This document shows, in pieces, positions 34,683 through 44,488 of a stretch of 64,000 nt of DNA (positions within the stretch are counted from its first letter, which is position 1; each line of letters begins with the position of its first letter). Under the pieces are notes generated by a model. The model was given only the letters and a program-made list of their open reading frames with translations. It searched no databases and had not been told where the DNA came from. The stretch lies in the NCBI RefSeq assembly GCF_940670765.1, contig NZ_CALNVW010000019.1:1-64000 (forward strand), written 5' to 3'. The position numbers were made by a program, and so were the translations under genes. The stretch comes from Streptomyces sp. A 4/2. GTDB lineage: Bacteria; Actinomycetota; Actinomycetes; Streptomycetales; Streptomycetaceae.

Positions 34683-35762
34683 TCAGATCTCCTGGTCGGG
34701 CCAGTTGAGCAGCCGGGCGCCGATGACGGCCGTCTGGAGTGTGTACCGGTGCGCCGGTTCGGCCGGGTTCGCGCCGGTCAACTGGTGGATGCGCTCCAGT
34801 CGGTAGGTGAGCGCCCGCACGCTCAGCGACATCCGGCGCGCCGCCTCGGCCGCCACACAGCCCGCTTCGAAGTAGTGGCTGAGCGTGGAGACGAGCGGCT
34901 GCGCGCCCCCGCGGGCGTGCCGGAGCGGGCCGAGCGCGCTGCGGACCAGATCGACCAGGGCCTCCCGGTCGCGGGTGAGGACCGGGTACACCAGCAGGTC
35001 GGCGGCGCGCAGCACCGGTCCCTCCAGGCTCATCCGGGCGCCGAGTTCGAGCGCGTTGAGGGCTTCCTCGTAGCTGTGCACGATGCCCCCGGAGCCGGGG
35101 TGGGAGCGGCCGATGGCCACCTTGACGTCCCCGTCCCCGTCACCGGCCGCGTACGCGTGCTTGGCGAAGTGGGTGAGCACGGCGTCCTGGTCGCCCGGGG
35201 CGACGCATATCAGCCGGCCGTCCTTCGTGGTGAGCAGGATGCTGCGGTCGCCGAAGCGGCTGAAGAGGGCGAGTTCGACGCTGCGGATGGCGGTGGTGCC
35301 CTCGTCGTACGCGTGGGCGCTCTCCGCCACCGCGACGGCGTGCGTACGGGACAGCCGCAGCCCGAACCGCTCGGCGCGCTCGGCCAGTCGGCCCAGGTCG
35401 CTGCCGCCGTACAGCAGGTCGTCGATGAACTCCCGTCGTACGGCCTCCTCCTGACGGACCGCCAGGCGCTGGGCCCGTTCGTATCCCTCGGCGAAGGCGT
35501 CGACGGCCAGCTCCACCGCGGTGAGCACGCTGTGCGCGGGCCCGGCGGAGCCGGAGGTTCCGGCGGGCCAGGCGGCTCTGGTGGCCGCGAGGTGCGCGGC
35601 GACCAGGGAACGCAGCGAGTGGCCGTCCTCGGCCGCCTGCTCCCCGAAGGCGCGGCGCACGTCGAGTTCCGGTCGGGTCGGGCGCCGGCCGGTCGCGGCG
35701 ACCTCGGCCAGCATGCGGGCGTACCCCTCCAGATATTTCTCGGGTATGTGGTGCCCTGTCAC
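34683..35762 (-). CDS. PucR/CdaR-type transcriptional regulator
   Basis: A 359-residue regulator. The N-terminal half resembles a sensory domain with an RsbRD-like helical part; the middle is the GGDEF-like linker; the C-terminal PucR HTH reads FEAGCVAAEAARRMSLSVRALTYRLERIHQLTG (about 305-340). GTG 35762 has GGGAG five bases upstream. It is divergent from the NfeD-flotillin-ATPase cluster across 279 bp, so it is a possible regulator of that cluster. Confidence 0.85.
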   Translation of the reverse strand: MTGHHIPEKYLEGYARMLAEVAATGRRPTRPELDVRRAFGEQAAEDGHSLRSLVAAHLAATRAAWPAGTSGSAGPAHSVLTAVELAVDAFAEGYERAQRLAVRQEEAVRREFIDDLLYGGSDLGRLAERAERFGLRLSRTHAVAVAESAHAYDEGTTAIRSVELALFSRFGDRSILLTTKDGRLICVAPGDQDAVLTHFAKHAYAAGDGDGDVKVAIGRSHPGSGGIVHSYEEALNALELGARMSLEGPVLRAADLLVYPVLTRDREALVDLVRSALGPLRHARGGAQPLVSTLSHYFEAGCVAAEAARRMSLSVRALTYRLERIHQLTGANPAEPAHRYTLQTAVIGARLLNWPDQEI

Positions 35763-36041
35763 GTGCTCTCCCGTTTCTCCTTGCCGCTCGGGCGGTCACT
35801 TCCCGCCACCCAGCGGTCAAGGGTGGCAGACCTTCGGGAGCGCCGGATCCGAGGCCCCGGGGCCGGGTCGGGGTCCGGCATCCGGGGACCCCGAACATTG
35901 CCGGATCACGGCAATGCGGGAGGGGTCGGGGTGCGGTCAGAATGGGCATTGCGGAAACGGGGAGAGCGGACCGGTGCCGGAGTACGGAAACGTGCGTTCC
36001 GGTGACCGGTCCGGTCTGCGAGGGGGAACGGGGGAAGCGCG

Positions 36042-36689
36042 ATGGATGAATTCTTCACCGCCGCGCTGGGATTTCCGGCGGTTCTGTTCGGCGCCGCGCT
36101 GCTGGTGGTCATCGCCTTCTGGCTGTTGGTCCTGGCGGGCGCCGCCGAGCACGACGCGTTCCACGTGCATATGGACGGGGGTCATATGGACGGGGGGCAC
36201 TCGGGCGCGGACACCGGGGGCGGGGGAGTACCGGTCACCGTGCCGGTCTCCCTCGTGGTGGTCATCGCCTGGTTCGTCAGTCTCGTCGGCTCGGTGCTGG
36301 TACGCAGCGCCGAGCCGCCGGGCAGGCTCCGGACCGTGCTCGACTTCGCCGTGCTGGTCGCCGCGGTGCTCTTCGCCTGGATCGTCACCCGCTTCCTCGT
36401 CCGCCGGGTACGCCGCCTCCTCCCGGACCAACTGCCGCCGTCCCGGCTGGACTTCGTCGGTCAGGTCTGCACCGTCCGCACCGGTTCGGTGACCACCGAC
36501 TTCGGCCAGGCGGAAGTCGCCTCACCCGACGGTTCGACCGCGGTCGTCCAGGTCAGGGTCCAGGGCCAGGACAGTGTCCTCGGCCTCCGATCCGGCGACA
36601 CCGCCCTGCTCTACGCGTACGACGAACCGGGCGAATTCTTCTGGGTCGCGCCCTTCGACGCGGCGCTCGATCCGCGCAGCACGGGCTGA
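36042..36689 (+). CDS. NfeD-like (YqiJ-type) membrane protein
   Basis: A 215-residue protein with four membrane helices (front pair FPAVLFGAALLVVIAFWLLV, later VSLVVVIAWFVSLVGSVLV and LDFAVLVAAVLFAWIVTRFL) and a C-terminal OB-fold (about 145-215) beginning DFVGQVCTVRTGSV, the NfeD pattern. A His-rich loop, HVHMDGGHMDGGH, lies between helices one and two and could bind metal. NfeD/YqiJ proteins pair with flotillins, and the flotillin gene is 95 bp downstream. Confidence 0.85.
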   Translation: MDEFFTAALGFPAVLFGAALLVVIAFWLLVLAGAAEHDAFHVHMDGGHMDGGHSGADTGGGGVPVTVPVSLVVVIAWFVSLVGSVLVRSAEPPGRLRTVLDFAVLVAAVLFAWIVTRFLVRRVRRLLPDQLPPSRLDFVGQVCTVRTGSVTTDFGQAEVASPDGSTAVVQVRVQGQDSVLGLRSGDTALLYAYDEPGEFFWVAPFDAALDPRSTG

Positions 36690-36784
36690 GCCCCAGCTCG
36701 CCCTGAGCTCGCAGACCCGCGCGCCCTCGTTCGTCCTGCGCGCCCTCAAAGCCACCGTTCAAAGAAACCCTTCGAGGAATCTCC

Positions 36785-38869
36785 ATGGATGCCATCTCCT
36801 TGGGCATCGGCGTACTCGTCGCCGTTGTCCTGCTCATAGCCGTCGCACTGCTTCTGGTGTTCAGCAGGCTGTTCCGCAAGGTGGAGCAGGGCCGGGCGCT
36901 GATCATCTCCAAGGCCAAGAAGGTCGATGTCACCTTCACCGGCGCCGTGGTGCTGCCCGTGATCCACAAGGCCGAGTACATGGACATCTCGGTGAAGATC
37001 ATCGAGATCAGGCGGACCGGCCGGGAAGGGCTGATCTGCCAGGACAACATCCGGGCGGACATCCACATCTCGTTCTTCGTGCGGGTCAACAAGACCGTCG
37101 AGGACGTCGCCAAGGTGGCCCAGGCGATCGGTACGGCACGGGCCAGCGACAAGGCGGCGATCCAGGAGTTCTTCGCCGCGAAGTTCTCCGAGGCGCTGAA
37201 GACCGTCGGCAAGCAGCTGGACTTCGTCGACCTCTACACCAAGCGCGAGGAGTTCCGGGACCGCATCATCCGGGTCATCGGCACCGACCTCAACGGCTAC
37301 CACCTCGACGACGCGGCCATCGACTTCCTCGAGCAGACGCCGATGACGCAGCTCGACGGCGCCAACATCCTGGACGCCCAGGGCATCCGCAAGATCACCG
37401 AGCTGACGGCGGTCGAGCACGTCCGCACCAACGAGTTCCAGCGGACCGAGCAGAAGGAGATCACCCGGCAGAACGTCGACGCCCGGGAGACCATCCTGGA
37501 GCTGGAGCGCCGGCAGGCCGAGGCCGAGATCAAGCAGCAGCGCGAGGTCGACACCCTGCGGGCCCGCGAGGAGGCGGCGACCGCCAAGGTCCAGGAGGAA
37601 GAGCGGCTCGGGGCCCAGGCCGCGTTCCTGCGGACCGAGGAGCAGCTCGGGGTGCAGCGCGAGAACCAGGCGCGGGAGATCGCCGTGGCGCAGAAGAACC
37701 GCGAGCGGGTCATCGCCGTGGAGAACGAGCGCATCGAGAAGGACCGGATGCTCGAAGTCATCGGCCGTGAGCGGGAGACGCAGCTGTCGATGATCTCCAA
37801 GGACAAGGAGGTCGAGGCGGAGCGCCGCGAGGTCGCCGACGTCATCCGCGAGCGCATCGCCGTGGACCGTACGGTCGCCGAGCAGGAAGAGTCGATCAAG
37901 AAGCTGCGGATGGTCGAGGAGGCCGAGCGCACCCGGCAGGCCGTGATCATCGCGGCCGAGGCGGAGGCCCAGGAACTCCTCGTCAAGGACATCAAGGCGG
38001 CCGAGGCGGCCGAGGTCGCGGCCACCCACCACGCGGCGGAGCAGCTGACACTGGCCGAGGCCAGGCTGAAGGCCGCCGACCTCGACGCCCGCGCCAAGCT
38101 CCGGCTGGCGGAGGGCATCCAGGCCGAGGCGGCGGCGCCCGGACTGGCCGATGTCCAGGTACGGGACAAGGAGGCCGACGTCATCGAGAAGGCGGGCCGT
38201 GCGGAGGCCGAGGCCACCGAGGCGCGGCTGAAGGCGGAGGCGTCCGGTGCGCGGCTCAAGGCACTGGCCGTGGCGGAGGGCACGTCGGCGCAGGCCACCG
38301 CGGACGCGGCGATGATCGGCGAGAAGCTGAAGGCGGAGGCCGCGGGTCTCACCGAGAAGGCGGCGGCGATGGCCGCGCTGGACGACGCCTCGCGCGGACA
38401 CGAGGAGTACCGGCTGCGCCTCGCCGCCGAGAAGGAGATCAGGCTGGCCGGTATCGACGTCCAGCGGCAGGTCGCCGAGGCGCAGGCCACGGTGCTCGCC
38501 ACCGGTCTGGAGAGCGCCGACATCAGCATCGTCGGCGGCGAGTCGGTCTTCTTCGACCGCCTCATGTCGTCGATCTCGCTCGGTAAGGGCGTCGACGGAT
38601 TCGTCCAGAACTCGGAGACGGCACAGGCGCTGGTCAAGCCGTGGCTGGACGGTTCGGCGAGCTTCCCGGAGGACCTGACGAAGATGGTCGGATCGATGTC
38701 CACGGGTGATCTGCAGAACCTCACGGTGTCGGGGCTGCTGATGAAGCTGATGCAGTCGGGCGGGGGTGCGGCGCAGCCGGGGCAGATTCAGCAACTGCTC
38801 GACCATGCCGAGCGGTTGGGGCTCGGCGACGCGAAGCCTGCGGCGCCGAACGGGGTGGTCAAGGGCTGA
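36785..38869 (+). CDS. flotillin family SPFH protein (YqiK-like)
   Basis: A 694-residue flotillin. One N-terminal membrane helix (about 5-27) precedes the SPFH/band-7 domain (about 30-210, VFSRLFRKVEQGRALIISKA). A very long charged coiled coil with repeated EAEATEARLKAEA units follows (about 215-560), then a C-terminal oligomerisation part. Flotillins assemble as membrane cages or rafts. GAGGAA lies just before the ATG. The stop codon is in the loop of a perfect hairpin. With the NfeD-like gene and the giant ATPase it forms a conserved-looking unit. Confidence 0.92.
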   Translation: MDAISLGIGVLVAVVLLIAVALLLVFSRLFRKVEQGRALIISKAKKVDVTFTGAVVLPVIHKAEYMDISVKIIEIRRTGREGLICQDNIRADIHISFFVRVNKTVEDVAKVAQAIGTARASDKAAIQEFFAAKFSEALKTVGKQLDFVDLYTKREEFRDRIIRVIGTDLNGYHLDDAAIDFLEQTPMTQLDGANILDAQGIRKITELTAVEHVRTNEFQRTEQKEITRQNVDARETILELERRQAEAEIKQQREVDTLRAREEAATAKVQEEERLGAQAAFLRTEEQLGVQRENQAREIAVAQKNRERVIAVENERIEKDRMLEVIGRERETQLSMISKDKEVEAERREVADVIRERIAVDRTVAEQEESIKKLRMVEEAERTRQAVIIAAEAEAQELLVKDIKAAEAAEVAATHHAAEQLTLAEARLKAADLDARAKLRLAEGIQAEAAAPGLADVQVRDKEADVIEKAGRAEAEATEARLKAEASGARLKALAVAEGTSAQATADAAMIGEKLKAEAAGLTEKAAAMAALDDASRGHEEYRLRLAAEKEIRLAGIDVQRQVAEAQATVLATGLESADISIVGGESVFFDRLMSSISLGKGVDGFVQNSETAQALVKPWLDGSASFPEDLTKMVGSMSTGDLQNLTVSGLLMKLMQSGGGAAQPGQIQQLLDHAERLGLGDAKPAAPNGVVKG

Positions 38870-38951
38870 GCCCTTCGGGGGCTCCGCCCCCCGGACCCCC
38901 GCTCCTCAATCGCCCCCATTGCCTCAAGGGCATGGGGGGACCCCCTTGAGG
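38861..38951 (+). promoter_or_regulatory. stacked and competing hairpins between flotillin and ATPase genes
   Basis: AAGGGC (38861-38866) pairs with GCCCTT (38870-38875), with the flotillin stop TGA as loop. Next, GGGGG (38877-38881) pairs with CCCCC (38887-38891). Then two alternatives exclude each other: CCCCCAT (38913-38919) with ATGGGGG (38932-38938), or CCTCAAGGG (38922-38930) with CCCTTGAGG (38943-38951). The first two look like a terminator; the last pair resembles an attenuator switch. Confidence 0.5.
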
Positions 38952-39041
38952 GGCTGAAAGGCGGCCTGAATCGCGGGCCGGGCTTGTATTCCGAGCCCGG
39001 CCTGCGCCTGAGGCCCATCACCCGCAGGGAGCTGTAATCCG

Positions 39042-42000
39042 ATGACCACCACGCCCGCCGAGCCGACCGCCGCCCCCGACATGGACGCCGGTACCTACGA
39101 GGTGCTCCGCGACCGCCTGGGCGCGCACGCGGCGGAGCTGGCCCGGCGGGCCACCGGCCTCAACGCCCGCCGGATCGAGACCTTCGGCTCGATGGAGCTG
39201 GCCCTCACCGGCACCGCGCACCTGCGGACGCCGCACCCCTGCGTCCCCCGCGACCTCGTCTCCGTGGGGGACAGGCTCCTCGTCGGCCACCAGGTCGAGC
39301 CGGGCCCGACCCGCACCGTCGAGGTCGCCGATGTGCTCGCGCTGCACGACACCGCGCTCGCCCCGCTCGCCGCCGACGCGGTCCCCGGGCTGCTCGACGA
39401 CCCGGCGTTCCTGCGGGAGTTCGCGGAGCTGCACCGCTACTACCGCGACGCCCGGCTGCTCCAGCTGCGGCACCTCGACGGGAAGCTGCTCGCCGTCTTC
39501 CGCACCGGGGAGACCGCCGACGACATCCGGGTGCTGCGCTGGGCGCTCGCCGCCGACGGCAGCGCCGCGTACCTGGACGCGCGCGGCGACCGCGACCACG
39601 TCTTCCCGCCGTCCCACGACTTCGCGTGGACCCCCACCACCCGCCAGGACCACATCCTGGGCCGCCACCCGCACATCGCGCTGCCGGGGGACATCTACGT
39701 CACGACGGTCGGCGGGGCGCTCACCGTCAAGGCCGAGGACGACACCGAGTCGGCCGACGGGATCTGGTCCGAGCCGGTCGACGAGCCGCTGCAGTCCCTC
39801 GCCGACGCCGAGGTGGAGTACGCCCGTGTCGGCGCCCTGCTCCTGCTGCGGGTGCGCCCGTACAAGGAGGAGCACCGCCGTCACCTGGTGTTCAACACCG
39901 TCACCGGCACCGTGGTCCGCCTCGACGGCATCGGGCAGGCCTGCCGCAGCCTCCCCGAGGACCAGGGCATCGTCTTCCCCGGTGGCTACTGCCTCGCCAC
40001 CGGCGCGTACAAGACCTTCGACCTGGACACCACGGGCCTGGAGTTCGAGCGGGTGCTGCGGTCCCCGAACGGCGAGGACGTGCTGTACGTCTTCCACGCC
40101 CGCGCCGAGGGCCGCACCCTGCTCCTGCCGTACAACCTGATCCGCAAGGAGACCGAATCCCCGCTCTTCTGCCGGGGGTACGCGCTCTTCGACGACGGCA
40201 CCCTCGTCGTGCTGCGCGCCGGGTCGGAGGAACCGGCCCGGGTGCACCCGCTCCAGCTCTGGCGTTCGCCGTACGTCTCCGACACCTACGCCGACGCCGC
40301 CCCGGCCGGTGAGGGAGCGGCCGGTGAGGGCGTCCTGTCCCGGATCGGCAACGCGGACCTGGTGCGCGGCATCTCCGACTGCCTGTCGCTGGCCCGCGCC
40401 GTCACCGAGACCGCGGCGCCCACCACCGCCGGGTACCGGACGCTGCTGGCGGCCGGGGTGCGGGCCGCCGACGCCTACCACTGGCTGGGCGACCCGGAAG
40501 TCGGCGATCTGCGGGCGCCGCTGGACGGGCTGCGTACCACCGCCGAGCAGGTGCTGGCAGAGTTCGAGACCGTACAGACCCTGACCCGGCAGGCCGCCGA
40601 GGCGCTCGCCGACTCGGCCTCGGAGATCGCCACACTGGTCCGCCGGATCCGTGGCGAGGCGCCGCGCACGGCCGCCGAGTGGATCACCCGGCTGACCGAA
40701 CTCCGGCGCGCGCACGGCCACTTGCTGACCTTGAAGGAGCAGCGGTACGCCGACACCGCCCGCATCGACTCGCTCGCGGGCGACGTGGCGGCGGACATCG
40801 ACTCCTTCGCGCAGCGCGCCGTCGGTCACCTGGGGCGCGACGACGCCTTCACCGGCTACCACGCCGACACCGCGCAGCTCACCGCCGACGCCGAGGCCAT
40901 CGCGACGGTCGCGGAGGCCGGGCCGGTCGCCGGGCGGCTGGACGAGCTGGCCGAGGGGCTGCGTACCGTCGCCGAGGTGGTCGCCGGGCTGGACATCGGC
41001 GACGCCACGGTCCGTACCTCGGTGCTGGAGCGGATCGCCGAGGTGGTCGGCTCCGTCAACCGCGCCCGCGCCACGCTCGACGCCCGCCGCCGGGAGCTCC
41101 TCGACCACGAGGGACGGGCCGAATTCGCCGCCGAGTGCGCCCTGTTGGGGCAGTCGGTCACCGGTGCGCTGGCCGTGGCCGACACCCCCGAGGCCTGCGA
41201 CGACCAGTTGGCCGGGCTGCTGCTGCGGGTGGAGGACCTGGAGTCGCGGTTCGCCGAGAACGACGGCTTCCTGACCGAGCTGGGCGCCCGGCGGACGGAG
41301 GTGTACGAGGCGTTCTCGGCCCGCAAGCAGACCCTCCAGGACGCGCGCGCCCGCCGCGCCGAGCGGCTGGGGGCCTCGGCGGGCCGGGTGCTCGACACCC
41401 TCGCGCGCCGGGTGACGTCCCTGGCCTCGGCCGACGCGATCAGTACCTTCTTCGCCTCCGACCCGCTGGTCGCCAAGGTGACCCGCACCACGGAGGAACT
41501 GCGCGAACTGGGCGACCGGGTACGGGCGGAGGAGCTGGCGGGCCGGCTCAAGGCCGCCCGCCAGGAGGCGGTCCGCGCACTGCGCGACCGGACCGATCTG
41601 TACGCGGACGGCGGCGGCATCATCCGCCTCGGCCGGCACCGGTTCGCGGTCAACTCCCAGCCGCTGGACCTGACCCTGGTCCCGTACGGCGGCTCCGACG
41701 GTTCGGACGGCGACGGTCTCGCCTTCGCGCTCACCGGCACCGACTACCGCTCCCCGGTCACCGACCCGGAGTTCGCCGCGCACCGCGCGTACTGGGGCCG
41801 GACGCTGCCCTCCGAGTCGCCGCAGCTCTACCGCGCCGAGTACCTGGCGGCCCGGCTGCTCGCCGAGCACGGCGCCGAGGCGCTCGCCGACGCCGATGAT
41901 CTGCCCACGCTGGTACGGAAGGCGGCGGAGGAGGCGTACGACGAGGGGTACGAACGCGGGGTGCACGACCACGACGCCACCCTGATCCTCGGCGCGCTGC

Positions 42001-43934
42001 TGAGGCTGCACGCCGGGGCCGGTCTGCTCCGTTTCCCGCCGGGGGCCCGCGCCGCCGCTCAGCTGTTCTGGGCGCACTCCACGACGGACGCGGCCCGGCG
42101 GACCTGGAGCCGCCGGGCGGTGTCCATGGCGCGCGCCCGGGAGACCTTCGGCCTGGCGCCCGCCATCGCGGACTGGTGCGCGGAGCTGGCCGGGGTGATC
42201 ACCGGACCGGACGCGGACAGCGCCGCCGCGTACCTCTTCGAGGAGCTGACCGGCGGCCCCGACGGCTTCGTCACGCACGGCTCCGCCCGTACCCTGCTCG
42301 ACAAGTTCCGCCGGGCGGTGGGTACGTCGGCGTACGACGACGACCTGGCCGGACTCGACGAGGACCTGCCCGCGCGCCGTCAGCTGGTGGAGAACTGGCT
42401 GGACGCGTACACCGTCTCGTCGGGAGCCCGGGACACCCGGCCGGGCGAACTCGCGGAGGCCGTCGCCGTGGAGCTCTGCCCCGGACTGCCCCGCTACGAA
42501 TCGGACGCGCCGCTGTCCGAGACCGTGGACGGGCTGCTCGGCGCGCATCCCCGCGTCGAGCGCCGGAGCCTCACCGTGCGGATCGATGAACTCCTGGCCC
42601 GGGTGGACGGGTTCCACCGGGTGGAGGTGCCCGGCTTCCGGGCGTACCAGCGGCAGCGCACCGCCCTGGTGGCCGCCGAGCGCACCCGGCTGCGGCTGGC
42701 GGACCACCGCCCGCGCGTCATGTCCTCCTTCGTGCGCAACCGGCTCATCGACGAGGTGTACCTCCCGCTGATCGGCGACAACCTCGCCAAGCAGATCGGC
42801 ACCGCGGGGGACACCAGGCGCACCGACAGCAACGGCCTGCTGCTGCTGATCTCCCCGCCCGGCTACGGCAAGACGACCCTCATGGAGTACGTCGCCGACC
42901 GGCTCGGCCTGGTCCTGGTCAAGGTCGACGGCCCGTCGCTCGGCCACGGCGTCACCTCGCTCGACCCGGCGCAGGCCCCGGACGCCACGGCCCGCCAGGA
43001 GGTCGAGAAGATCAACTTCGCGCTGGAGGCGGGCAACAACACCCTGCTGTACCTGGACGACATCCAGCACACCTCGCCGGAACTGCTCCAGAAGTTCATC
43101 TCGCTGTGCGACGCCCAGCGCCGGATGGAGGGGGTCAGGGACGGGGTGGCGCGGACGTACGACCTGCGGGGCAAGCGGTTCGCGGTCTGCATGGCGGGCA
43201 ATCCGTACACCGAGTCCGGGCAGCGCTTCCGGCTCCCTGACATGCTCGCGAACCGCGCCGACGTCTGGAACCTCGGCGAGGTGCTGACCGGCAAGGAGGA
43301 CGTCTTCGCGCTGAGCTTCGTCGAGAACGCCCTCACCGCCAACCCGGTGCTGGCCCCGCTCGCCGGACGGGACCGGGACGACCTCGGGCTGCTCGTACGG
43401 CTGGCTTCGGACGACCCGACCGCGCGTCGCGACCGCTTGCAACACCCGTATGCGGCAGCCGAGTTGGACCGTGTCGTGGCGGTGCTGCGGCACCTGCTGA
43501 CGGCTCGCGCCACGGTGCTGGCGGTGAACGCCGCGTACATCGCTTCGGCCGCGCAGTCCGACGCCGCACGTACCGAGCCGCCGTTCCAGCTCCAGGGCTC
43601 GTACCGCAACATGAACAAGATCGCGGCGCGCATCGACCCCGTGATGAACGCGGCCGAGCTGGCGGCGGTGGTGGACGACCACTACGCGGGTGAGGCCCAG
43701 ACCCTGACCAGTGGCGCGGAGTCGAATCTGCTGAAACTCGCCGAGCTGCGGGGCACGTTGACGGAAGCGCAGGCCGTCCGCTGGTCGGAGGTCAAGGCGG
43801 CGGACGTACGGGCCAGGACGCTGGGCGGCGCCGACGGCGACCCGCTGCCCCGCGCGGTGGCGGCGCTGGGGCTGCTGGCGGACCGGATCGCGGCGGTCGA
43901 GACGGCGATCACCCGGGCGGGCCGGCCGGACTGA
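39042..43934 (+). CDS. giant AAA-type ATPase (annotated DNA repair ATPase family)
   Basis: A 1630-residue protein. Residues 1 to about 440 are beta-rich with propeller-like repeats; 450-880 are mostly coiled coil; 900-1230 are mixed. The ATPase is C-terminal: Walker A PPGYGKTT near 1272-1279 and Walker B LLYLDDI near 1335-1341, followed by a sensor region. Database relatives are called DNA repair ATPase, but I know of no experimental basis for that. Its place after NfeD-like and flotillin genes suggests action at the membrane. A GGGAG site about ten bases before the ATG supports the start. Confidence 0.85.
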   Translation: MTTTPAEPTAAPDMDAGTYEVLRDRLGAHAAELARRATGLNARRIETFGSMELALTGTAHLRTPHPCVPRDLVSVGDRLLVGHQVEPGPTRTVEVADVLALHDTALAPLAADAVPGLLDDPAFLREFAELHRYYRDARLLQLRHLDGKLLAVFRTGETADDIRVLRWALAADGSAAYLDARGDRDHVFPPSHDFAWTPTTRQDHILGRHPHIALPGDIYVTTVGGALTVKAEDDTESADGIWSEPVDEPLQSLADAEVEYARVGALLLLRVRPYKEEHRRHLVFNTVTGTVVRLDGIGQACRSLPEDQGIVFPGGYCLATGAYKTFDLDTTGLEFERVLRSPNGEDVLYVFHARAEGRTLLLPYNLIRKETESPLFCRGYALFDDGTLVVLRAGSEEPARVHPLQLWRSPYVSDTYADAAPAGEGAAGEGVLSRIGNADLVRGISDCLSLARAVTETAAPTTAGYRTLLAAGVRAADAYHWLGDPEVGDLRAPLDGLRTTAEQVLAEFETVQTLTRQAAEALADSASEIATLVRRIRGEAPRTAAEWITRLTELRRAHGHLLTLKEQRYADTARIDSLAGDVAADIDSFAQRAVGHLGRDDAFTGYHADTAQLTADAEAIATVAEAGPVAGRLDELAEGLRTVAEVVAGLDIGDATVRTSVLERIAEVVGSVNRARATLDARRRELLDHEGRAEFAAECALLGQSVTGALAVADTPEACDDQLAGLLLRVEDLESRFAENDGFLTELGARRTEVYEAFSARKQTLQDARARRAERLGASAGRVLDTLARRVTSLASADAISTFFASDPLVAKVTRTTEELRELGDRVRAEELAGRLKAARQEAVRALRDRTDLYADGGGIIRLGRHRFAVNSQPLDLTLVPYGGSDGSDGDGLAFALTGTDYRSPVTDPEFAAHRAYWGRTLPSESPQLYRAEYLAARLLAEHGAEALADADDLPTLVRKAAEEAYDEGYERGVHDHDATLILGALLRLHAGAGLLRFPPGARAAAQLFWAHSTTDAARRTWSRRAVSMARARETFGLAPAIADWCAELAGVITGPDADSAAAYLFEELTGGPDGFVTHGSARTLLDKFRRAVGTSAYDDDLAGLDEDLPARRQLVENWLDAYTVSSGARDTRPGELAEAVAVELCPGLPRYESDAPLSETVDGLLGAHPRVERRSLTVRIDELLARVDGFHRVEVPGFRAYQRQRTALVAAERTRLRLADHRPRVMSSFVRNRLIDEVYLPLIGDNLAKQIGTAGDTRRTDSNGLLLLISPPGYGKTTLMEYVADRLGLVLVKVDGPSLGHGVTSLDPAQAPDATARQEVEKINFALEAGNNTLLYLDDIQHTSPELLQKFISLCDAQRRMEGVRDGVARTYDLRGKRFAVCMAGNPYTESGQRFRLPDMLANRADVWNLGEVLTGKEDVFALSFVENALTANPVLAPLAGRDRDDLGLLVRLASDDPTARRDRLQHPYAAAELDRVVAVLRHLLTARATVLAVNAAYIASAAQSDAARTEPPFQLQGSYRNMNKIAARIDPVMNAAELAAVVDDHYAGEAQTLTSGAESNLLKLAELRGTLTEAQAVRWSEVKAADVRARTLGGADGDPLPRAVAALGLLADRIAAVETAITRAGRPD

Positions 43935-44129
43935 GGGCAGGTGCCGCCCCGGCCGGATCGGGGGCGCGGCACCCGGTGGATCCGCGGGGGTGTGCCGGGG
44001 TGGATCTGCGGGGGCGTGCCCTGGCCGTTCGCTGGGTACGCTCCCCAACTGGCCTGCGAGTACGCGCTGTTGGGGCTGTTCTCCGTCATCGCCGACCCCG
44101 ATCCGCCCACTGGTTCGCCCACTGTTAGT

Positions 44130-44141
44130 TAAGTTTCCTTA
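44130..44141. promoter_or_regulatory. palindrome, candidate operator of the chitosanase gene
   Basis: TAAG (44130-44133) and CTTA (44138-44141) flank TTTC. The A/T-rich GTTAAGTTTCCTTACGG setting stands out in this GC-rich DNA. Short palindromes with GGAAA/TTTCC cores control chitosanase genes through the ROK regulator CsnR in other Streptomyces. The match here is only approximate. Confidence 0.35.
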
Positions 44142-44213
44142 CGGTTCATATCTCTAGCGGTCTGTCGATGCTCAGTCAAGAGCTGGGACCGTCCGACCGC
44201 ACGTGCGAAACGG

Positions 44214-44243
44214 TTGACAGGCCGTCGAGGGGACGGGTAGGAA
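44214..44243 (+). promoter_or_regulatory. candidate promoter of the chitosanase fusion gene
   Basis: A perfect TTGACA (44214-44219) is followed after 18 bases by TAGGAA (44238-44243). The transcript would have a leader of about 240 bases before ATG 44489. Confidence 0.4.
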
Positions 44244-44488
44244 TCTCCGTCAGCGGCCTGGCGCGGAGGTTCCGCAACCCGACGCGCTCAGTTGACTCTG
44301 ACCCGGCTGCCCGCGGCCCGATGCCGCTTGTGCGCACGGTGGCACCGCGCTGCCGCGTGGCACCAAGGCAACGCTGACACCTGCGGTATGCCCGAGAGCA
44401 TCCGGATGTCCGCAGGCGCTCAGGCCCCCCACTCAGGTACCGCTCACGTCTGCCGAACCGACGGCGACCGCCCGTCAAGGAGATCCGT

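Larger units (their letters stand above)
43935..44488. other. 554-bp gene-free region before the chitosanase fusion
   Basis: It holds a two-copy repeat of about 24 bp (43975-43998 and 43999-44020) of GGTGGATCCGCGGGGG type, a TAAG-TTTC-CTTA palindrome (44130-44141) and a likely vegetative promoter (44214-44243). No gene with a convincing start is visible. Confidence 0.6.

Noticed and set aside
36746..38806. A 686-codon open frame opposite the flotillin gene
   Set aside because: It mirrors the coiled-coil codons (Leu/Gly/Asp-rich translation), has no family features, and the plus-strand SPFH domain is unmistakable.
39018..44048. A 1676-codon open frame on the minus strand opposite the giant ATPase
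   Set aside because: It is a typical antisense shadow of a long GC-rich gene. Its translation is Gly/Arg/Val-rich with no domain, while the plus strand encodes clear Walker A and B motifs.
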